A stretch of DNA of 64,000 nucleotides from Lignipirellula cremea (GCF_007751035.1 NZ_CP036433.1:5189001-5253000), one strand, 5' to 3'. Shown: positions 35,154 through 45,689, counted from the stretch's first letter. Program-made: numbers and translations. Notes: generated from the letters alone by a model not told the origin.

Positions 35154-38027
35154 TTAAAATTCGTCCTGGCTGAGCCCGGTGGCGACGATCTCTACTCCGC
35201 TGAGTTGCGGTTCTCCAATGCGCGGCGTCAATTCGATACGCAACGAATCACTACCCGGAACGTGGTCGGTCTGAATCACGACGGATCGCATCGAGCCGCC
35301 TGCTTCTTTGGCGATGTCGAAGTCTTTCCGCACAACTCCGCCGTTGATGGCGATGTCGAACACGCGTTGCCCTGGCTCGATCGGATCGGGCTCCAGGAAA
35401 AACAGGCGAACTGAATACGTCTTGTGCGGCTTCAAGTCCTGGACCGTCAAGGCGCGAATGCCTTTTGCGCCGGAGGCCGCCACCCAGGGCCAGCCCTGGC
35501 CGCCCTGCAGCCACGAGGAATGGCGATAGAAGAATTCGACCTCTGCCGGTTCGAGAGCGACCTTCACTTGCGGCGACGGACCGCCACGCCGGGGATGCTC
35601 CAGCCACAACGTTCCCTTCTCTGTCACGCGGTCGCCCGGCGCGCCCAGATTGACGCCGACGCGCTGGATGCCTTCGACGGTCCCCTCGCCCCAGGACGAC
35701 CATTGCTCATGGCTGGGCGGCATGCTGACCATCGCCAGGCCGACTGGCAGGGGATAACTGCAGGTGCAGCCTTCGTAAAAGTACGGCAAATTCAACACGC
35801 CGCACGCGGGGATGATACTGTTGGTGCAGCCTGACCGTGGGCCGCTGATGTTACACACGCCGCTTTCCGTGCGTTTGTCGTAATAGGCGGGCGTGCCGCT
35901 GCGCATGGTAAAGAAGTTGCCGTAGTCAACGCCGCCATCGCATCCGTAACTTTTCGGAAAGGCCCGCGGTTCTTTGACGCCGGTCAACGGATTGATCCGC
36001 TCGCCGACTTTCGGCTGCTCCGGCTTCCAGTCATCACGCTGCGTAGGCGGCCGATACTGCCGCAGCTGGACCTCGTTAAGATCGCGGCGGGGGAATTCCA
36101 GCTGCGTTACCGCCGGCTCGTCGGCTGCGAGGATGCGTCCGGTGTACACGTCGGAGAAGACCGGCGGCAGCAACCGATACGGCGGCTCGCGCTGGGCCCG
36201 ATGGCGTTCCATCCAGTCTTTGGGGTAAGAAATCATCACCCCATCGACAAACCAGGGCTGCGGCGATCGCTTGAAGTGCCCCAACGCATCGTCAAACCAG
36301 AGCACGCCCAAAGGCGCCCGCACCCGGTCGTCGGGGCTCGACCAGCCGCCTGTGTAGTTGACGGCGCCCTCAAGTGCGCCGCGGCGCCGAACGATCGTGC
36401 GTGTTCCGTTCCGTTCGATTTCGAATCCCGCCGGGCCGTCGCGACCGATGTCGGCGATAAAAACCTTGTACTGTTCAGCCGACATGCTTAACAGGGCAAG
36501 CCCGCCATAGGGCCGCAGGAACGCGAATTTTTCCGGGTCGAATTTCTGGAACCGCCGCTGCGTGGCGGCCTGATCGATAAAGGCGATGGTCGCCAGGTAA
36601 GGCGGCAGGCCCACCTCGCCGGATGCCTCGGTATGGATCGCGATTCGGCCGCCGTAAAGCCCCTGGGCATCGAAGTGCTGCCGCAACGTTTCCACTTTTT
36701 CCGGATCGGCTTCCAGTACGACGTATTGATACTGGTTAGACGCCAGCCGTTTCTGCAGGGATTCGATTTCGGCGCCCCAAACCAGAGCGACGCCGCGCTT
36801 GACTGGCGCCAGCTCCAGGCCGAACGGGGGTAGCACGGTTGGTGTCAATGCTTTTGCTGGATCCAGGGAGTCGCGGCGGGCGTGCTGCAGGAGCTGGGGC
36901 TCCTCCTGCCGCGCTTCCCCGAAGCAGTAAATACTGCCAGCGACAGTCACGATAAACAGTTTGCCGTCAGCGGCCAGCATCGAGTGGATCTCCCCTTCGA
37001 CCCGCTGCTTCTGGGCGTCAAACAGAAAGTCTGTTTCGCCGACCGTGATCTTGTTGCGAACATCGGCAGTACCAGGGCCCTGGGAGATGTTGCCTTCATG
37101 CAAGTCGCGATTCACCTCGCGATCCAGCAGAACCTCGCCCCGTCGCACGGCGCGGCTCAACTCGGCCGATGCAAACCAGCCGCCCGGAAGTCGGCCCGGG
37201 CTGGGCAGCTCGAAGGATCGCAGCTTGCCGGTTTTCAGATCAAATAGCGCCGGCATTGCCTGGCCGCATGGCACGACCAGTTCGTCGCCGTTGACGACAA
37301 GATACCCTTGCGGCGTAACGCCTCCAAAGGCTTCCGCGTTGTGTGGATGCTGACCGTAGACAAAGCCGCTTTCGTCGTTCCGCCAGATTAGCTCGCCCGT
37401 TTCTGCATCAAGGCAATAGATAAATACGCCTTCGAACGACCAGACGCCGGCCGCAAAATAAAGGCGTTTCTCATGCAGCACGGGGCCGCCGCGCACCGGC
37501 CACAAGGAGATCAATCGTCCGTTGCCCAGCACTTTCCGCGTGGAAGGAGCGGCTTGATACTTCCAGACCAGAGCGCCATCCACGGCGTTGAGGCAGTAGC
37601 AAAATCCGTCGTCAGAACCAAAGTAGACACGATTCCCGGAGGCGACCGGCGCGAAACGAACCGGGCCGTCGCAATAGAACTTCCAGCGTTCGCTGCCATT
37701 GTCCACGTCCAGTGCGGATACGGAATCATTCCTTGACGAAGCCAGATAAAGGGTCTTCCCCGCCACGACCGGTTCGTAGCCCGCGTCGAACTGCAGCCGT
37801 TTTGCGCGATAGGCAGGCTTCAGCTCCGGATAGTCGGCAACCCACCATAGCGTCAGGTCCGACGGCAATTCTTCCTTGCTCTGCGCACTACGCTGTGCAT
37901 CGCAGCGCCACATCGGCCAGTCGCCGGCATGAGCCAGGCGAGTCGCTGCGCAGATCGCGACGGGAATCGCAAGGAGGGCGATTGCGTGCGCCACAGCGAA
38001 AGGCAGGGAGCGCTGGCGAACAAACAT
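35154..38027 (-). CDS. Secreted PQQ-like propeller protein with degenerate Rossmann segment and malectin-like C-terminus
   Basis: A 957-residue exported protein with a signal peptide (hydrophobic AIALLAIPVAICAATRLAHA). Residues about 38-370 are PQQ-like beta-propeller blades (for example NDSVSALDVDNGSERWKF and RVYFGSDDGFCYCLNAVDG). Residues about 400-530 (VVLEADPEKVETLRQHFDAQ, then GLYGGRIAIHTEASGEVGLP) look like the SAM-binding half of a Rossmann methyltransferase, but the glycine-rich first loop is not evident. Several cysteines (SYGCDGGVDYGNFFTMRSGT, then CNISGPRSGCTNSIIPACG) lie near 720-770. The C-terminal 100 residues (YSVRLFFLEPDPIEPGQRVF) resemble malectin-type carbohydrate-binding domains. 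The function is unknown; presumably surface redox or polysaccharide related. Confidence 0.82.
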   Translation of the reverse strand: MFVRQRSLPFAVAHAIALLAIPVAICAATRLAHAGDWPMWRCDAQRSAQSKEELPSDLTLWWVADYPELKPAYRAKRLQFDAGYEPVVAGKTLYLASSRNDSVSALDVDNGSERWKFYCDGPVRFAPVASGNRVYFGSDDGFCYCLNAVDGALVWKYQAAPSTRKVLGNGRLISLWPVRGGPVLHEKRLYFAAGVWSFEGVFIYCLDAETGELIWRNDESGFVYGQHPHNAEAFGGVTPQGYLVVNGDELVVPCGQAMPALFDLKTGKLRSFELPSPGRLPGGWFASAELSRAVRRGEVLLDREVNRDLHEGNISQGPGTADVRNKITVGETDFLFDAQKQRVEGEIHSMLAADGKLFIVTVAGSIYCFGEARQEEPQLLQHARRDSLDPAKALTPTVLPPFGLELAPVKRGVALVWGAEIESLQKRLASNQYQYVVLEADPEKVETLRQHFDAQGLYGGRIAIHTEASGEVGLPPYLATIAFIDQAATQRRFQKFDPEKFAFLRPYGGLALLSMSAEQYKVFIADIGRDGPAGFEIERNGTRTIVRRRGALEGAVNYTGGWSSPDDRVRAPLGVLWFDDALGHFKRSPQPWFVDGVMISYPKDWMERHRAQREPPYRLLPPVFSDVYTGRILAADEPAVTQLEFPRRDLNEVQLRQYRPPTQRDDWKPEQPKVGERINPLTGVKEPRAFPKSYGCDGGVDYGNFFTMRSGTPAYYDKRTESGVCNISGPRSGCTNSIIPACGVLNLPYFYEGCTCSYPLPVGLAMVSMPPSHEQWSSWGEGTVEGIQRVGVNLGAPGDRVTEKGTLWLEHPRRGGPSPQVKVALEPAEVEFFYRHSSWLQGGQGWPWVAASGAKGIRALTVQDLKPHKTYSVRLFFLEPDPIEPGQRVFDIAINGGVVRKDFDIAKEAGGSMRSVVIQTDHVPGSDSLRIELTPRIGEPQLSGVEIVATGLSQDEF

Positions 38028-38185
38028 GGCATGACTCTCGGCGCGAGGGAAGTGCAGGAAGGCCGGCCATTATAGCGAGCCAGGGCGCTTCGGTCGCGGA
38101 CGAGTCCCAAAATGCCCTGCGGGTCGACCTCCTCGTTCTGGCGACGAAAGGGAGGAGCCATTGCGCCAACAAGCTGGCCAGCGGC

Positions 38186-38567
38186 TCATCGGCTTTGGCT
38201 CCTGCGTTTGGTTATCCAAGTCGCCAGGCTAAAGAACGCCGTGTTCTCTTCGCTGTGCGGTTCCGCAATGTGGAGCAGCCACCCGCCCGGATCCACCAAC
38301 GCCAAGACCCACTGCACGGCAGCGCGCGAAGTGAAGACCACACAGATTTGGCCGGTCGCATTCCACTTGAATCGGAACTGTGGTGACGACCGGAGGCTTG
38401 AACTTCCTGTCCCGCTTCCGCGGTCCGCTCCTGCCCGTTTGAAGAACGAAGCAGGTTTTATCGTCGGGATAAAAGGGGTAGTGCTCAATGAGATTGTTGT
38501 CGACGTCGAAGGCCGACATGCCCCGTTCCTTGTCGTCATCCTGCGGAAAATCCCTGGCTGGGTTCAC
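38186..38567 (-). pseudogene. Possible frameshifted small gene
   Basis: Two overlapping minus-strand frames together read like one protein: MSAFDVDNNLIEHYPFYPDD in the first, then after a shift near 38345 ICVVFTSRAAVQWVLALVD and WLLHIAEPHSEENTAFF, ending at 38186. Neither alone looks complete. No family was recognised, and chance open frames in GC-rich DNA remain possible. Confidence 0.3.
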
Positions 38568-38576
38568 CCCAAGGTA

Positions 38577-38875
38577 ATGAAGACCTTCTCTGCCGGGCTG
38601 GCTGCCCTGAAAAGATCGACGGCGATCCGCAGGAAGTCAGCAAGGTGCTCGGCGAACTGCTCGACCACTCCGACATCATGGTGCGCCAGGCCGCGATCTA
38701 CGCCCTGCTCACCTGCCCCGAACAGGCATGGATGTATCTCGAGGAAATCGCCAAAGGGCTGGCCCGGTCCAGAGTCACAGGCACATGCACCACGGTCGCG
38801 CCGACCGCGACCGCGACCGCGAAGCTCGCGATGCTTACATTCGGCGCCGATGGGTATTTCTTTCCACCGTCATAA
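38577..38875 (+). pseudogene. Frameshifted HEAT-like fragment
   Basis: MKTFSAGLAALK (from ATG 38577) continues, after a one-base shift in the AAAA run near 38611, as KIDGDPQEVSKVLGELLDHS and DIMVRQAAIYALLTCPEQAW, a HEAT-like helical pair. The final 30 residues before the stop at 38875 are threonine/alanine-rich and include a GACCGC triplication. It looks like a remnant of a longer repeat protein. Translation of the intact part is not expected to give a functional product. Confidence 0.4.
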
Positions 38876-38973
38876 ATTGTTTCCTTGGCCTGCGATCTCT
38901 GGCCGTACTGCAGGCGATCGATCGTTTTTTCCCGTCGCTGCCGCACGCGCGTCCAAGCGGCCTGGTCGGCGAT

Positions 38974-39002
38974 GTGACGGATGCGTGGGAATGCTTTAGA
39001 AT
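38974..39002 (+). promoter_or_regulatory. Candidate promoter for the ceramidase-like gene
   Basis: GTGACG (38974-38979), a 17-bp spacer and TAGAAT (38997-39002), 28 bp upstream of the preferred start. Prediction by eye. Confidence 0.35.
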
Positions 39003-39029
39003 GCTTCGTTGTTTCGCACTTTCTCAACC

Positions 39030-40529
39030 ATGATGCAAAGAACGACCAGCATGCCCACCCCACGTCAACTCATCTTCTCAGGCATTTGCCTGGCCTTGGT
39101 TTCGCTTGGATTGGCCGACGCCGCGATGTCCGCCGAGCCATTGTTTCAGGCAGGCGCTGCGACGAGCAACATCACGCCGGCGATCGGATCGGATCCAACG
39201 GTTCGCTCCCGCAAGCCGCCGGCGACGCACGTGCATGACGAACTGCACGCCCGTTGCCTGGTGCTTGATGACGGCGAGTCCCGCCTGGCATTAGTGGTTT
39301 GCGACCTGCGGCATATTTCGGCCGAGGTCGTGGTCGGCGCCAAGGAGATTATTCAGCGGACCACCGGCATCCCGCCGGAATGCGTGCTGGTCTCCGCGAC
39401 GCATACGCACACCTCGACCGGCGCCAGGCTGGAAGAGCGTGAGGGGGAGCCATATTACGATTACCGCGCGTTCCTGACCCGGCGGATCGCCGAAGGCGTG
39501 CTGCGCGCCGTGAATCAGCTTCAGCCGGCGCGGATCGGCTGGGGCGTCGCTGAGGAACCGACGCAGGTCTTCAACCGCCGCTGGTTCTTGACAGCCAGAC
39601 GCGGTCCGATCTTCGGCGCCCACGACAATATTGAACAGGTCGACACAAATCCTGGTTACAGCGGTCTGCTGCGGCCCGCCGGTCCGGTTGATCCGCAGAT
39701 CACGTTTCTGTCCGTGCAGTCCACCACCGGCAAGCCGATCGCGCTGCTGGCTTCCTATGGGCTGCACTACGTCGGCGGCGTGCCGGCGAATACGATTTCG
39801 GCCGACTATTTCGCCATCTTCGCCGACCGCGTGGGCGAGCTTCTCGGGGCCGACCGACATCAGGATCCTCCGTTTGTCGGCGTCATGGCCAACGGAACCA
39901 GCGGCGACGTGAACAACCTGGCTCGCTACTCCGACGAAGAATTGGCGAAACGCGAGCGGGAGCCGAAGAAACGGTACCAGCCTTTCGAGAAAGCCCGGGA
40001 AGTGGCTCACCTGTGCGCGGAGAAGGTGTTCCAGGCGCACAAGTCGCTGAAGTGGCATGATCATGTGCGCCTCTCCTCCGTGCAGCGGACCCTCACGTTT
40101 GAGCGGCGTTACCCAACCAAAGAGGAGGTAGAATGGGCCGAGGCGGTCAAGGCCAAGAAGATCAAGCCGATGAGCACCAGTCGCTACAGCACCTACAGCA
40201 CCGTGTTGGCTTACGCTTCGCCAGAGATGCCCGCAACCATCGACGTTGTCGTGCAGACGCATCGCATTGGCGACCTGGCCGTGGCCGCCATGCCGTTCGA
40301 GGTGTTCGCCGAGATCGGCCTGGAACTCAAACAGCGCAGCCCGATCCAGCCGCTGATGAACATCTCGATCGCCAACGGAGCGCACGGTTACTTGCCGACG
40401 CCCTATCAGCACCGGCTGGGCGGATACGAAACCTGGATCGGCGTCAACAAGGTGCAACTGGACGCCTCGGAGAAATTAGTAGACGCATTGGTAGAAATGC
40501 TGGGCGAGCTGAATGAGAAATCGAAGTGA
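39030..40529 (+). CDS. Secreted neutral/alkaline ceramidase-like protein
   Basis: A 499-residue exported protein. The signal peptide (LIFSGICLALVSLGLADAAMSAE) is followed by a domain resembling the N-terminal domain of neutral ceramidases: LFQAGAATSNITPAIG at the start of the mature protein, LDDGESRLALVVCDLRHIS, the metal-binding VLVSATHTHTSTGARL and VMANGTSGDVNNLA. The C-terminal immunoglobulin-like domain of true ceramidases is not evident, so amide hydrolysis of sphingolipids is unproven; many planctomycete relatives have unknown substrates. Start codons at 39030, 39033 and 39051 are all possible. A strong terminator lies about 190 bp downstream. Confidence 0.82.
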   Translation: MMQRTTSMPTPRQLIFSGICLALVSLGLADAAMSAEPLFQAGAATSNITPAIGSDPTVRSRKPPATHVHDELHARCLVLDDGESRLALVVCDLRHISAEVVVGAKEIIQRTTGIPPECVLVSATHTHTSTGARLEEREGEPYYDYRAFLTRRIAEGVLRAVNQLQPARIGWGVAEEPTQVFNRRWFLTARRGPIFGAHDNIEQVDTNPGYSGLLRPAGPVDPQITFLSVQSTTGKPIALLASYGLHYVGGVPANTISADYFAIFADRVGELLGADRHQDPPFVGVMANGTSGDVNNLARYSDEELAKREREPKKRYQPFEKAREVAHLCAEKVFQAHKSLKWHDHVRLSSVQRTLTFERRYPTKEEVEWAEAVKAKKIKPMSTSRYSTYSTVLAYASPEMPATIDVVVQTHRIGDLAVAAMPFEVFAEIGLELKQRSPIQPLMNISIANGAHGYLPTPYQHRLGGYETWIGVNKVQLDASEKLVDALVEMLGELNEKSK

Positions 40530-41041
40530 GCGGCTGAGGTTCGCCACTCCGTCGCCTTCCGCCAAGACGACGCCACAGGCAGTACGCAAGCCAGGCTCCC
40601 CTGCCGCCCCCTGTTCGACGACGGTCGCGACATTGCCAGCGACGCACGGTCCACGCCAGTCTTGCGTCTGTACGCCGACCTGGTCGACAGCACGGTCGCC
40701 GCAGCACAAGTCGGTCAGGTCCCGGCAGCCGGCTCCCGCCAGCCAATGCTGGCCCTGCCGGGTTTTTTTCGGAAAATCGCCCCAAAGGTCGCCGCAACCG
40801 GTGTTTTTGCACACATTGGTATATTTTTGTCGTTCGGATGGAAGTTCGCGATTCCCTTCGATCCCTCCCCTGGTAAAAAAGTACGCGAGAAAATTTTTCG
40901 TTGGGGGCGATTCAACTACACGATCAATCAAAGATTATTTATATTGGGGTTTCCAATACGCAACTAATGGCGGTTCGATTCAACCCCTCACTTGCATCAA
41001 TCCCCCCTTCACTCTTCGTTAATCTCCTCCAGAGGTCGATC
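40530..41041. other. Intergenic region, ceramidase-like gene to DUF1552 gene
   Basis: 512 bp. The first 190 bp read without stops in one plus frame (RPLFDDGRDIASDARSTPV), perhaps a coding remnant. Then comes a strong terminator (40721-40769). The remaining 270 bp are notably more A/T-rich than the surroundings and lead into the DUF1552-DUF1592 operon, so its promoter should lie there; no clear pair of promoter boxes was identified. Confidence 0.45.
40721..40769 (+). terminator. Rho-independent terminator
   Basis: CCCGGCAG (40721-40728) pairs with CTGCCGGG (40755-40762), an inner stem GCCAGC/GCTGGC with loop CAAT stacks inside, and seven T follow directly. It is placed to end transcription from the ceramidase-like gene. 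Confidence 0.8.
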
Positions 41042-42361
41042 ATGCTTAACCGTAGAAACATGCTCCAGGGAATGGCGGCAGGCGCCGGCTCGGCATTGGG
41101 ACTCTCGCTTTTTCCCGAACGACTTCTGGCGTCAGGGGCCGGAAACGGGACTCCCAAGCGCATCGTCTTCTTCATGCAGAACCAGGGCTTTGATCCGGCC
41201 ACCTGCATTCCCAAGGGGATGACCAGCAGCGGCTCGCTGGCGAAAGCCAAACTTCCCGAGCCGATCGAAGCGCTTGAGCCTTACAAAGAGAAACTGCATA
41301 TCATCAACGGTCTGCACGGCATGCACACCAGCCCGTCGCATAGCGCGTTTTTCGGGGCGCTCGGCGGCTATCGAGGCGGCGACGGGGTTCCGCCCAGTGC
41401 GTCAACGATCGATCATGAGTTGAGCAAAGCTCTGCCGCAGACGCTGCTGCCGCACCTCTGCATTGGCATGGACTCGATTGAGAACATGACGACCAAGCCG
41501 ACAATTGCCACGCTTTCCGCCAGCGGCGCCGGCCAGCCGATCTTCATGCACTCGAATCCGAATCACCTTTACCAGATGCTCTATGGCGGCATCTCCACCG
41601 GCGACATTCGTCTGCAGCACGAAGCCAAGTCGAACGTACTCAACCAGATCGAACGCCTGGCCGCCGCCAAGGGACGATCCCTGCCGACGGCGGACCAGCA
41701 GCGATACGGTCAGTATGTTCAAGGCTTCCGGGATATGAATGGCCTGCGCGACCGCCTCGAAACCGTCGCCGATCGACTGCGTAAATTCGCCCCCAAGGTG
41801 GACGAGCGATACACCAACCCCGAGTTCGAGACCGACTGGCACGATGTGCTGCTCGACCTGGGCATTTCGGCGCTCGCCTCGGGGATCACCAATACTCTGA
41901 CGATCGGCTCAGGCCGGGGCGAGATTTTCGGCGCCTGGAAGGGGCTGGGTGTGGAGCAGCAGGGCCACAACCTGGGGCACATGGGACAGCCCGACAACCC
42001 GATCTGGATCAAAATCCGCCAGTACAACAGCCGTATGCTCGCACGGATTGTGGATTCGCTGGAGAGCGTGCCCGAAGGCAGCGGCACCATGATGGACCAC
42101 ACGCTGATCGTTTACACCAGCAACAACGCCGACAAGCAGCACACCAGCGGCGCCAACTGGCCCGTCATGCTGCTGGGCAACCTCGATGGCGCCTTTAAAA
42201 CCGGCTGCTTCACGCAACTGGACGGCAAGCGACCTCTCAATGCGCTATTCACGTCGCTCCTGCATGCCGCCGGAGCTCCCTGTGATCGCTTCAATATGGA
42301 TGAGAAACTCGCCAAGAAGTTCGATTCCAGCACGGGCCCGCTGAAGGAAGTGCTGGCATGA
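41042..42361 (+). CDS. DUF1552 family exported protein
   Basis: A 439-residue member of DUF1552, a planctomycete/verrucomicrobial family usually encoded next to DUF1592. A twin-arginine-like signal ([20 protein letters not shown]) leads into [59 protein letters not shown] and [19 protein letters not shown], with conserved histidines. The ATG at 41042 is preceded by AGAGG at seven bases; the longer frame from 40901 is not needed. The stop overlaps the DUF1592 start by 4 bp (ATGA), so the two are translationally coupled. Function unknown; the fold may be related to DUF1501. Confidence 0.88.
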   Translation: MLNRRNMLQGMAAGAGSALGLSLFPERLLASGAGNGTPKRIVFFMQNQGFDPATCIPKGMTSSGSLAKAKLPEPIEALEPYKEKLHIINGLHGMHTSPSHSAFFGALGGYRGGDGVPPSASTIDHELSKALPQTLLPHLCIGMDSIENMTTKPTIATLSASGAGQPIFMHSNPNHLYQMLYGGISTGDIRLQHEAKSNVLNQIERLAAAKGRSLPTADQQRYGQYVQGFRDMNGLRDRLETVADRLRKFAPKVDERYTNPEFETDWHDVLLDLGISALASGITNTLTIGSGRGEIFGAWKGLGVEQQGHNLGHMGQPDNPIWIKIRQYNSRMLARIVDSLESVPEGSGTMMDHTLIVYTSNNADKQHTSGANWPVMLLGNLDGAFKTGCFTQLDGKRPLNALFTSLLHAAGAPCDRFNMDEKLAKKFDSSTGPLKEVLA

Positions 42362-44874
42362 CCCTGAGCAAGACCGCGTTTGCGTGGACCATCATCCTGG
42401 CGCTGGGCTGGCTTTCTCCGGTTCGAGGCGAGACCTATACGCCCGGCCAGAAAGTCGCGGGGAACTATGAGAGCTTCGCCCGACCGTTCCTGCAGAACCA
42501 CTGCGTCGATTGTCATGGCGAGAGCGATCCCGAAGGAGGCCTTTCGCTGGAGGATCTGGGGCCGGTGGACGCCATCAACGCCGGCGTGTGGACCAGCGTT
42601 TGGGCGCAGGTCACCCTGAAGGAAATGCCGCCAGAGGACGCGGAGCAACCCGGCGTCGTGGAGCGACTTCGGTTTTCCGCATGGATCGTCGAGGAGCTCA
42701 CCCGGGAGATGCGGGACAAAGGCGGCTTTCGCGCTCACCTTGATCCCAACAAGGGCAACTTCGTCGACCACCAGCTGCTCTTTGGGCCGCTGCCTGACGG
42801 CGTCCAGCTCGTGCCAACCTCGTCGCCGGCGCGCCTGTGGCGCGTGACGCCGCAGGAACACATCACGCGGCTGAATGAATTGATCAATACCGAGCCAGAA
42901 TTCGATCCGACCAGACCAGGTCTGCGCACCCATGGCGATATGGTTCCGACAAACCACGGCGGCGAACTCAAGCTCTATTTTGGCGTCGATCGCATTATCC
43001 AGTGGCAGGGGGGCACGGTCGCTTACGCCACCTCCGTCAAAAGCACGCCCGCCGTGCTTTCCTCGGCGCGTGATCATGGATTAAAGAACTACCCCGACTT
43101 CTATACGGTCAACAGCGCTGAAGCGACGCAGATCCTGAGCATCGCGAAAGATATCATCCGCTACATGGCGTATGGCCCGCTCAGTATTGCCGAAGCGTAT
43201 CAAATCACCGACGACCCCAAGTCGATCGCCGACAAAATGCAGGGCGACCTGCGCGGCCTGCCGACGAGTATCGTCTACAGCACGAAGGTCGTCCGCCCCC
43301 TGACGCCCGTCTATGAATTGATGCAGGAAGAGGGCCTGAGTGAGGAACGGGTCCGGGCGGCAGTAATTTATCTGTTCGAGGCGCTGACATTTCGCCCTCC
43401 AAGCAGCCAGGAGTCCGACGATTACGTGACGATTGTCAAACAGTCGGCGGCCAAACTGGGCAAGGAAGACGGCGTGGTCCTCGGGCTTTCTTCGATCTTT
43501 CTGGATCGTGACGCTCTCTTCCGACCGGAACTGGTGGAAAGCGGCCAGGCCGATGAGCGCGGCCGCGTGATGCTGCAGGACTGGGAACTCGGTCTGGCGG
43601 TCAATCATGCGTTGTCTTATCTCCGGCCCGACAAAGAGTTGCGACAAGCCGTCCTGGAAGGACGCATGCGGACAAAGGCTGATGTCAAACGCGAGGTGGA
43701 ACGAATGCTGGCCGACGACAGCATCCGCAAGCCTCGCATCCTGCAGTTCTTCCGCGACTACCTCGACTACGACATGGGCGGTTACATCTGTAAAGACGCC
43801 AAGGCCCTGGGCGAAACCGGCGTCAGCAATCGTGGCGCCTCCCACTACCGGGCCATGTTCGACGCCACGGCGAGCACCGATCGTCTGATCGAACTCCTCC
43901 TGCAGGAGGACCAGGATGTCTTCCGCCGTTTGCTGACGACGGACAAAGTGGTGGCCACGAACGCGGACAAGGTCTACTTCGGAAAGAAACGATCCAAAGA
44001 AGAAGTCGCTGCCTCCCTCGCCGCCGCCAGAAAGGCCGAAGCCGCCGCCGCCGCCAAAGCAGAGGCTCAGCTCGAAGCCTGGAAGAAGGCCAACCCCGGC
44101 AAGAAACCTCCCCAGCAGGAAGCCAAAAGAAAAGGCCCAAATATCAATCACCAGGTGGCCGAAGCCAGCCTGTCCGGGCCGAACATCTGGGCCCGCGTAA
44201 GTCGCCGCAGTTTTGGCGCCGGCTCGATGAAGCCGGATCGTATCCTGGCGACGGCTCCCGCCGGACAGCGGCTGGGCGTCCTGACCCATCCCAGCTGGCT
44301 CGTTTCCCACTCCGATGCGATGGATAACCACGCCATCCGACGCGGACGCTGGATTCGCGAACGGCTGCTCGGCGGAGGCATCCCTGACGTACCGATCACG
44401 GTCGATGCGATGCTGCCTGACGAACCCGAAAACACCCTCCGGGAACGGATGCGAGTCACCCGGGAAGCCTATTGCTGGACCTGTCATAAAAAGATGGATC
44501 CGCTGGGGCTGACGTTTGAAATGTACAACCATGCAGGTTTGTTCCGGGAAACCGAACTTGGCCAGCCAGTTGACACAAGCGGCGAAATCATCGACTCGGG
44601 CGATCCCGCCCTTGACGGCGAAGTAGCCAACGCCCTTGAATTGATAGAGAAAATCGCCAGCAGCGAGCGTGCCGAGCAAGTCTTCGTGCGTCATGCATTC
44701 CGCTTCTGGATGGGCCGCAACGAAACGCTCAACGACGCTCCTGTTCTCCAGGCAGCCCATCGAGCCTACAAAGAGAACGGCGGCAGCATGAAAGCCCTGC
44801 TGACTTCGCTGCTCACGTCCGATGCCTTTCTGTATCGCACATCCACCAGTGCGACGCTGGCCGAAACGAACTAA
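42358..44874 (+). CDS. DUF1592-family protein with planctomycete cytochrome c motifs
   Basis: An 838-residue exported protein. The signal peptide ([20 protein letters not shown]) is followed by a planctomycete-type cytochrome motif CVDCH (about residue 53) in [20 protein letters not shown]. The middle corresponds to the DUF1587/DUF1592 modules ([35 protein letters not shown]). The last 200 residues correspond to DUF1588 (with [20 protein letters not shown], about 706) and DUF1585 ([15 protein letters not shown]). An unusual Ala/Lys-rich insertion lies at about 551-598. It is coupled to the DUF1552 gene. These proteins are thought to act at the cell surface in redox chemistry, but the reaction is not established. 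Confidence 0.88.
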   Translation: MTLSKTAFAWTIILALGWLSPVRGETYTPGQKVAGNYESFARPFLQNHCVDCHGESDPEGGLSLEDLGPVDAINAGVWTSVWAQVTLKEMPPEDAEQPGVVERLRFSAWIVEELTREMRDKGGFRAHLDPNKGNFVDHQLLFGPLPDGVQLVPTSSPARLWRVTPQEHITRLNELINTEPEFDPTRPGLRTHGDMVPTNHGGELKLYFGVDRIIQWQGGTVAYATSVKSTPAVLSSARDHGLKNYPDFYTVNSAEATQILSIAKDIIRYMAYGPLSIAEAYQITDDPKSIADKMQGDLRGLPTSIVYSTKVVRPLTPVYELMQEEGLSEERVRAAVIYLFEALTFRPPSSQESDDYVTIVKQSAAKLGKEDGVVLGLSSIFLDRDALFRPELVESGQADERGRVMLQDWELGLAVNHALSYLRPDKELRQAVLEGRMRTKADVKREVERMLADDSIRKPRILQFFRDYLDYDMGGYICKDAKALGETGVSNRGASHYRAMFDATASTDRLIELLLQEDQDVFRRLLTTDKVVATNADKVYFGKKRSKEEVAASLAAARKAEAAAAAKAEAQLEAWKKANPGKKPPQQEAKRKGPNINHQVAEASLSGPNIWARVSRRSFGAGSMKPDRILATAPAGQRLGVLTHPSWLVSHSDAMDNHAIRRGRWIRERLLGGGIPDVPITVDAMLPDEPENTLRERMRVTREAYCWTCHKKMDPLGLTFEMYNHAGLFRETELGQPVDTSGEIIDSGDPALDGEVANALELIEKIASSERAEQVFVRHAFRFWMGRNETLNDAPVLQAAHRAYKENGGSMKALLTSLLTSDAFLYRTSTSATLAETN

Positions 44875-45230
44875 CACTTCGCTTCGCACCCCAATAGTCG
44901 ACCGAAGAAATGGCCCGTTAATCCGGGCCATTTCACCTGCAGGGCGGCGCGTCCATTCCGCATTCGGGCCCGCGTCGCCGGCTGGGGGAGGTCGATCGGC
45001 CTGTTAACCGCCGAGCAAGTTAGCGAAGCGGCAAGGCCGCCACTTCGGGCGGGTATCTAAACCGCTTCCGGGATTGCCGTTTTCCGTTGAACCGAGGGCA
45101 GCTGCTCGGTCATCACTGCGCGAAACGTTTGGTGTTGAGCGCTAGCATCTGCGATTGAGCTCTGGCGGGCGAGCTGCTAGAGTCCGCGCGATTCCTGAAT
45201 CGACTTGATCTTGTGCCACGGAGCGGTGCT
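44875..45230. other. Intergenic region with a hairpin
   Basis: 356 bp. Apart from the perfect inverted repeat at 44907-44934 nothing was recognised. Confidence 0.5.
44907..44934. terminator. Perfect 11-bp hairpin downstream of the DUF1592 gene
   Basis: GAAATGGCCCG and CGGGCCATTTC with a 6-nt loop, 32 bp after the stop codon. There is no T-run beyond the TTTC of the stem, so it is a probable but not classical terminator. Confidence 0.55.
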
Positions 45231-45689
45231 GTGACAGAGCGATACTCGCGACGCGGATTCTTCGCCATTTCCACCGTGTTCCTGCTCGGAGGCAGCGTCG
45301 TCGGCTGCGGCTCGATCCTGTATCCCGAAAGGGTGGGGCAGCCGCGCGGGGGGCCGCTTGACTGGAAGGTCGTGGCGCTCGACGGTGTCGGGTTGATTTT
45401 TTTCTTTGTACCCGGTGTGGTGGCGTTCGCCGTTGACTTCTACAACGGCGCCATTTTCCTTCCCCCCTGCTACTACCAGGGCGCTGACAATCCGTCCGGT
45501 CGCGCGGCGGCGTTAGCAACCGTTAAGGCTCCGCCGGGCGTGTTGAGCCAGGCAGCAATCGAGAAAATTGTCTCGCGGGAGATCGACCGCCCTGTCCGAC
45601 TTTCGCCCGGCGCCTATCAAACGGCCGAACTCGACAGCGTCGACCAGTTCTGGGATACGCACGATCGCCTGGCCGTTCTACCTGGGTAA
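45231..45689 (+). CDS. Small membrane lipoprotein, function unknown
   Basis: A 152-residue protein starting at GTG behind ACGGAG (an alternative GTG lies at 45213). A hydrophobic signal with lipobox-like end (AISTVFLLGGSVVGCGSILY) suggests lipidation of the cysteine in VVGC. A second hydrophobic helix follows (VVALDGVGLIFFFVPGVVAF), then AVDFYNGAIFLPP. That second part is a pattern seen in small uncharacterised planctomycete and proteobacterial lipoproteins. No enzymatic motif. The neighbours give no functional hint. Confidence 0.65.
   Translation: MTERYSRRGFFAISTVFLLGGSVVGCGSILYPERVGQPRGGPLDWKVVALDGVGLIFFFVPGVVAFAVDFYNGAIFLPPCYYQGADNPSGRAAALATVKAPPGVLSQAAIEKIVSREIDRPVRLSPGAYQTAELDSVDQFWDTHDRLAVLPG

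Noticed and set aside
38112-38999. 296-codon plus-strand open frame
   Set aside because: Composition is arginine/serine/proline-rich like other shadow frames, and it is incompatible with the more protein-like frames seen in the same stretch.
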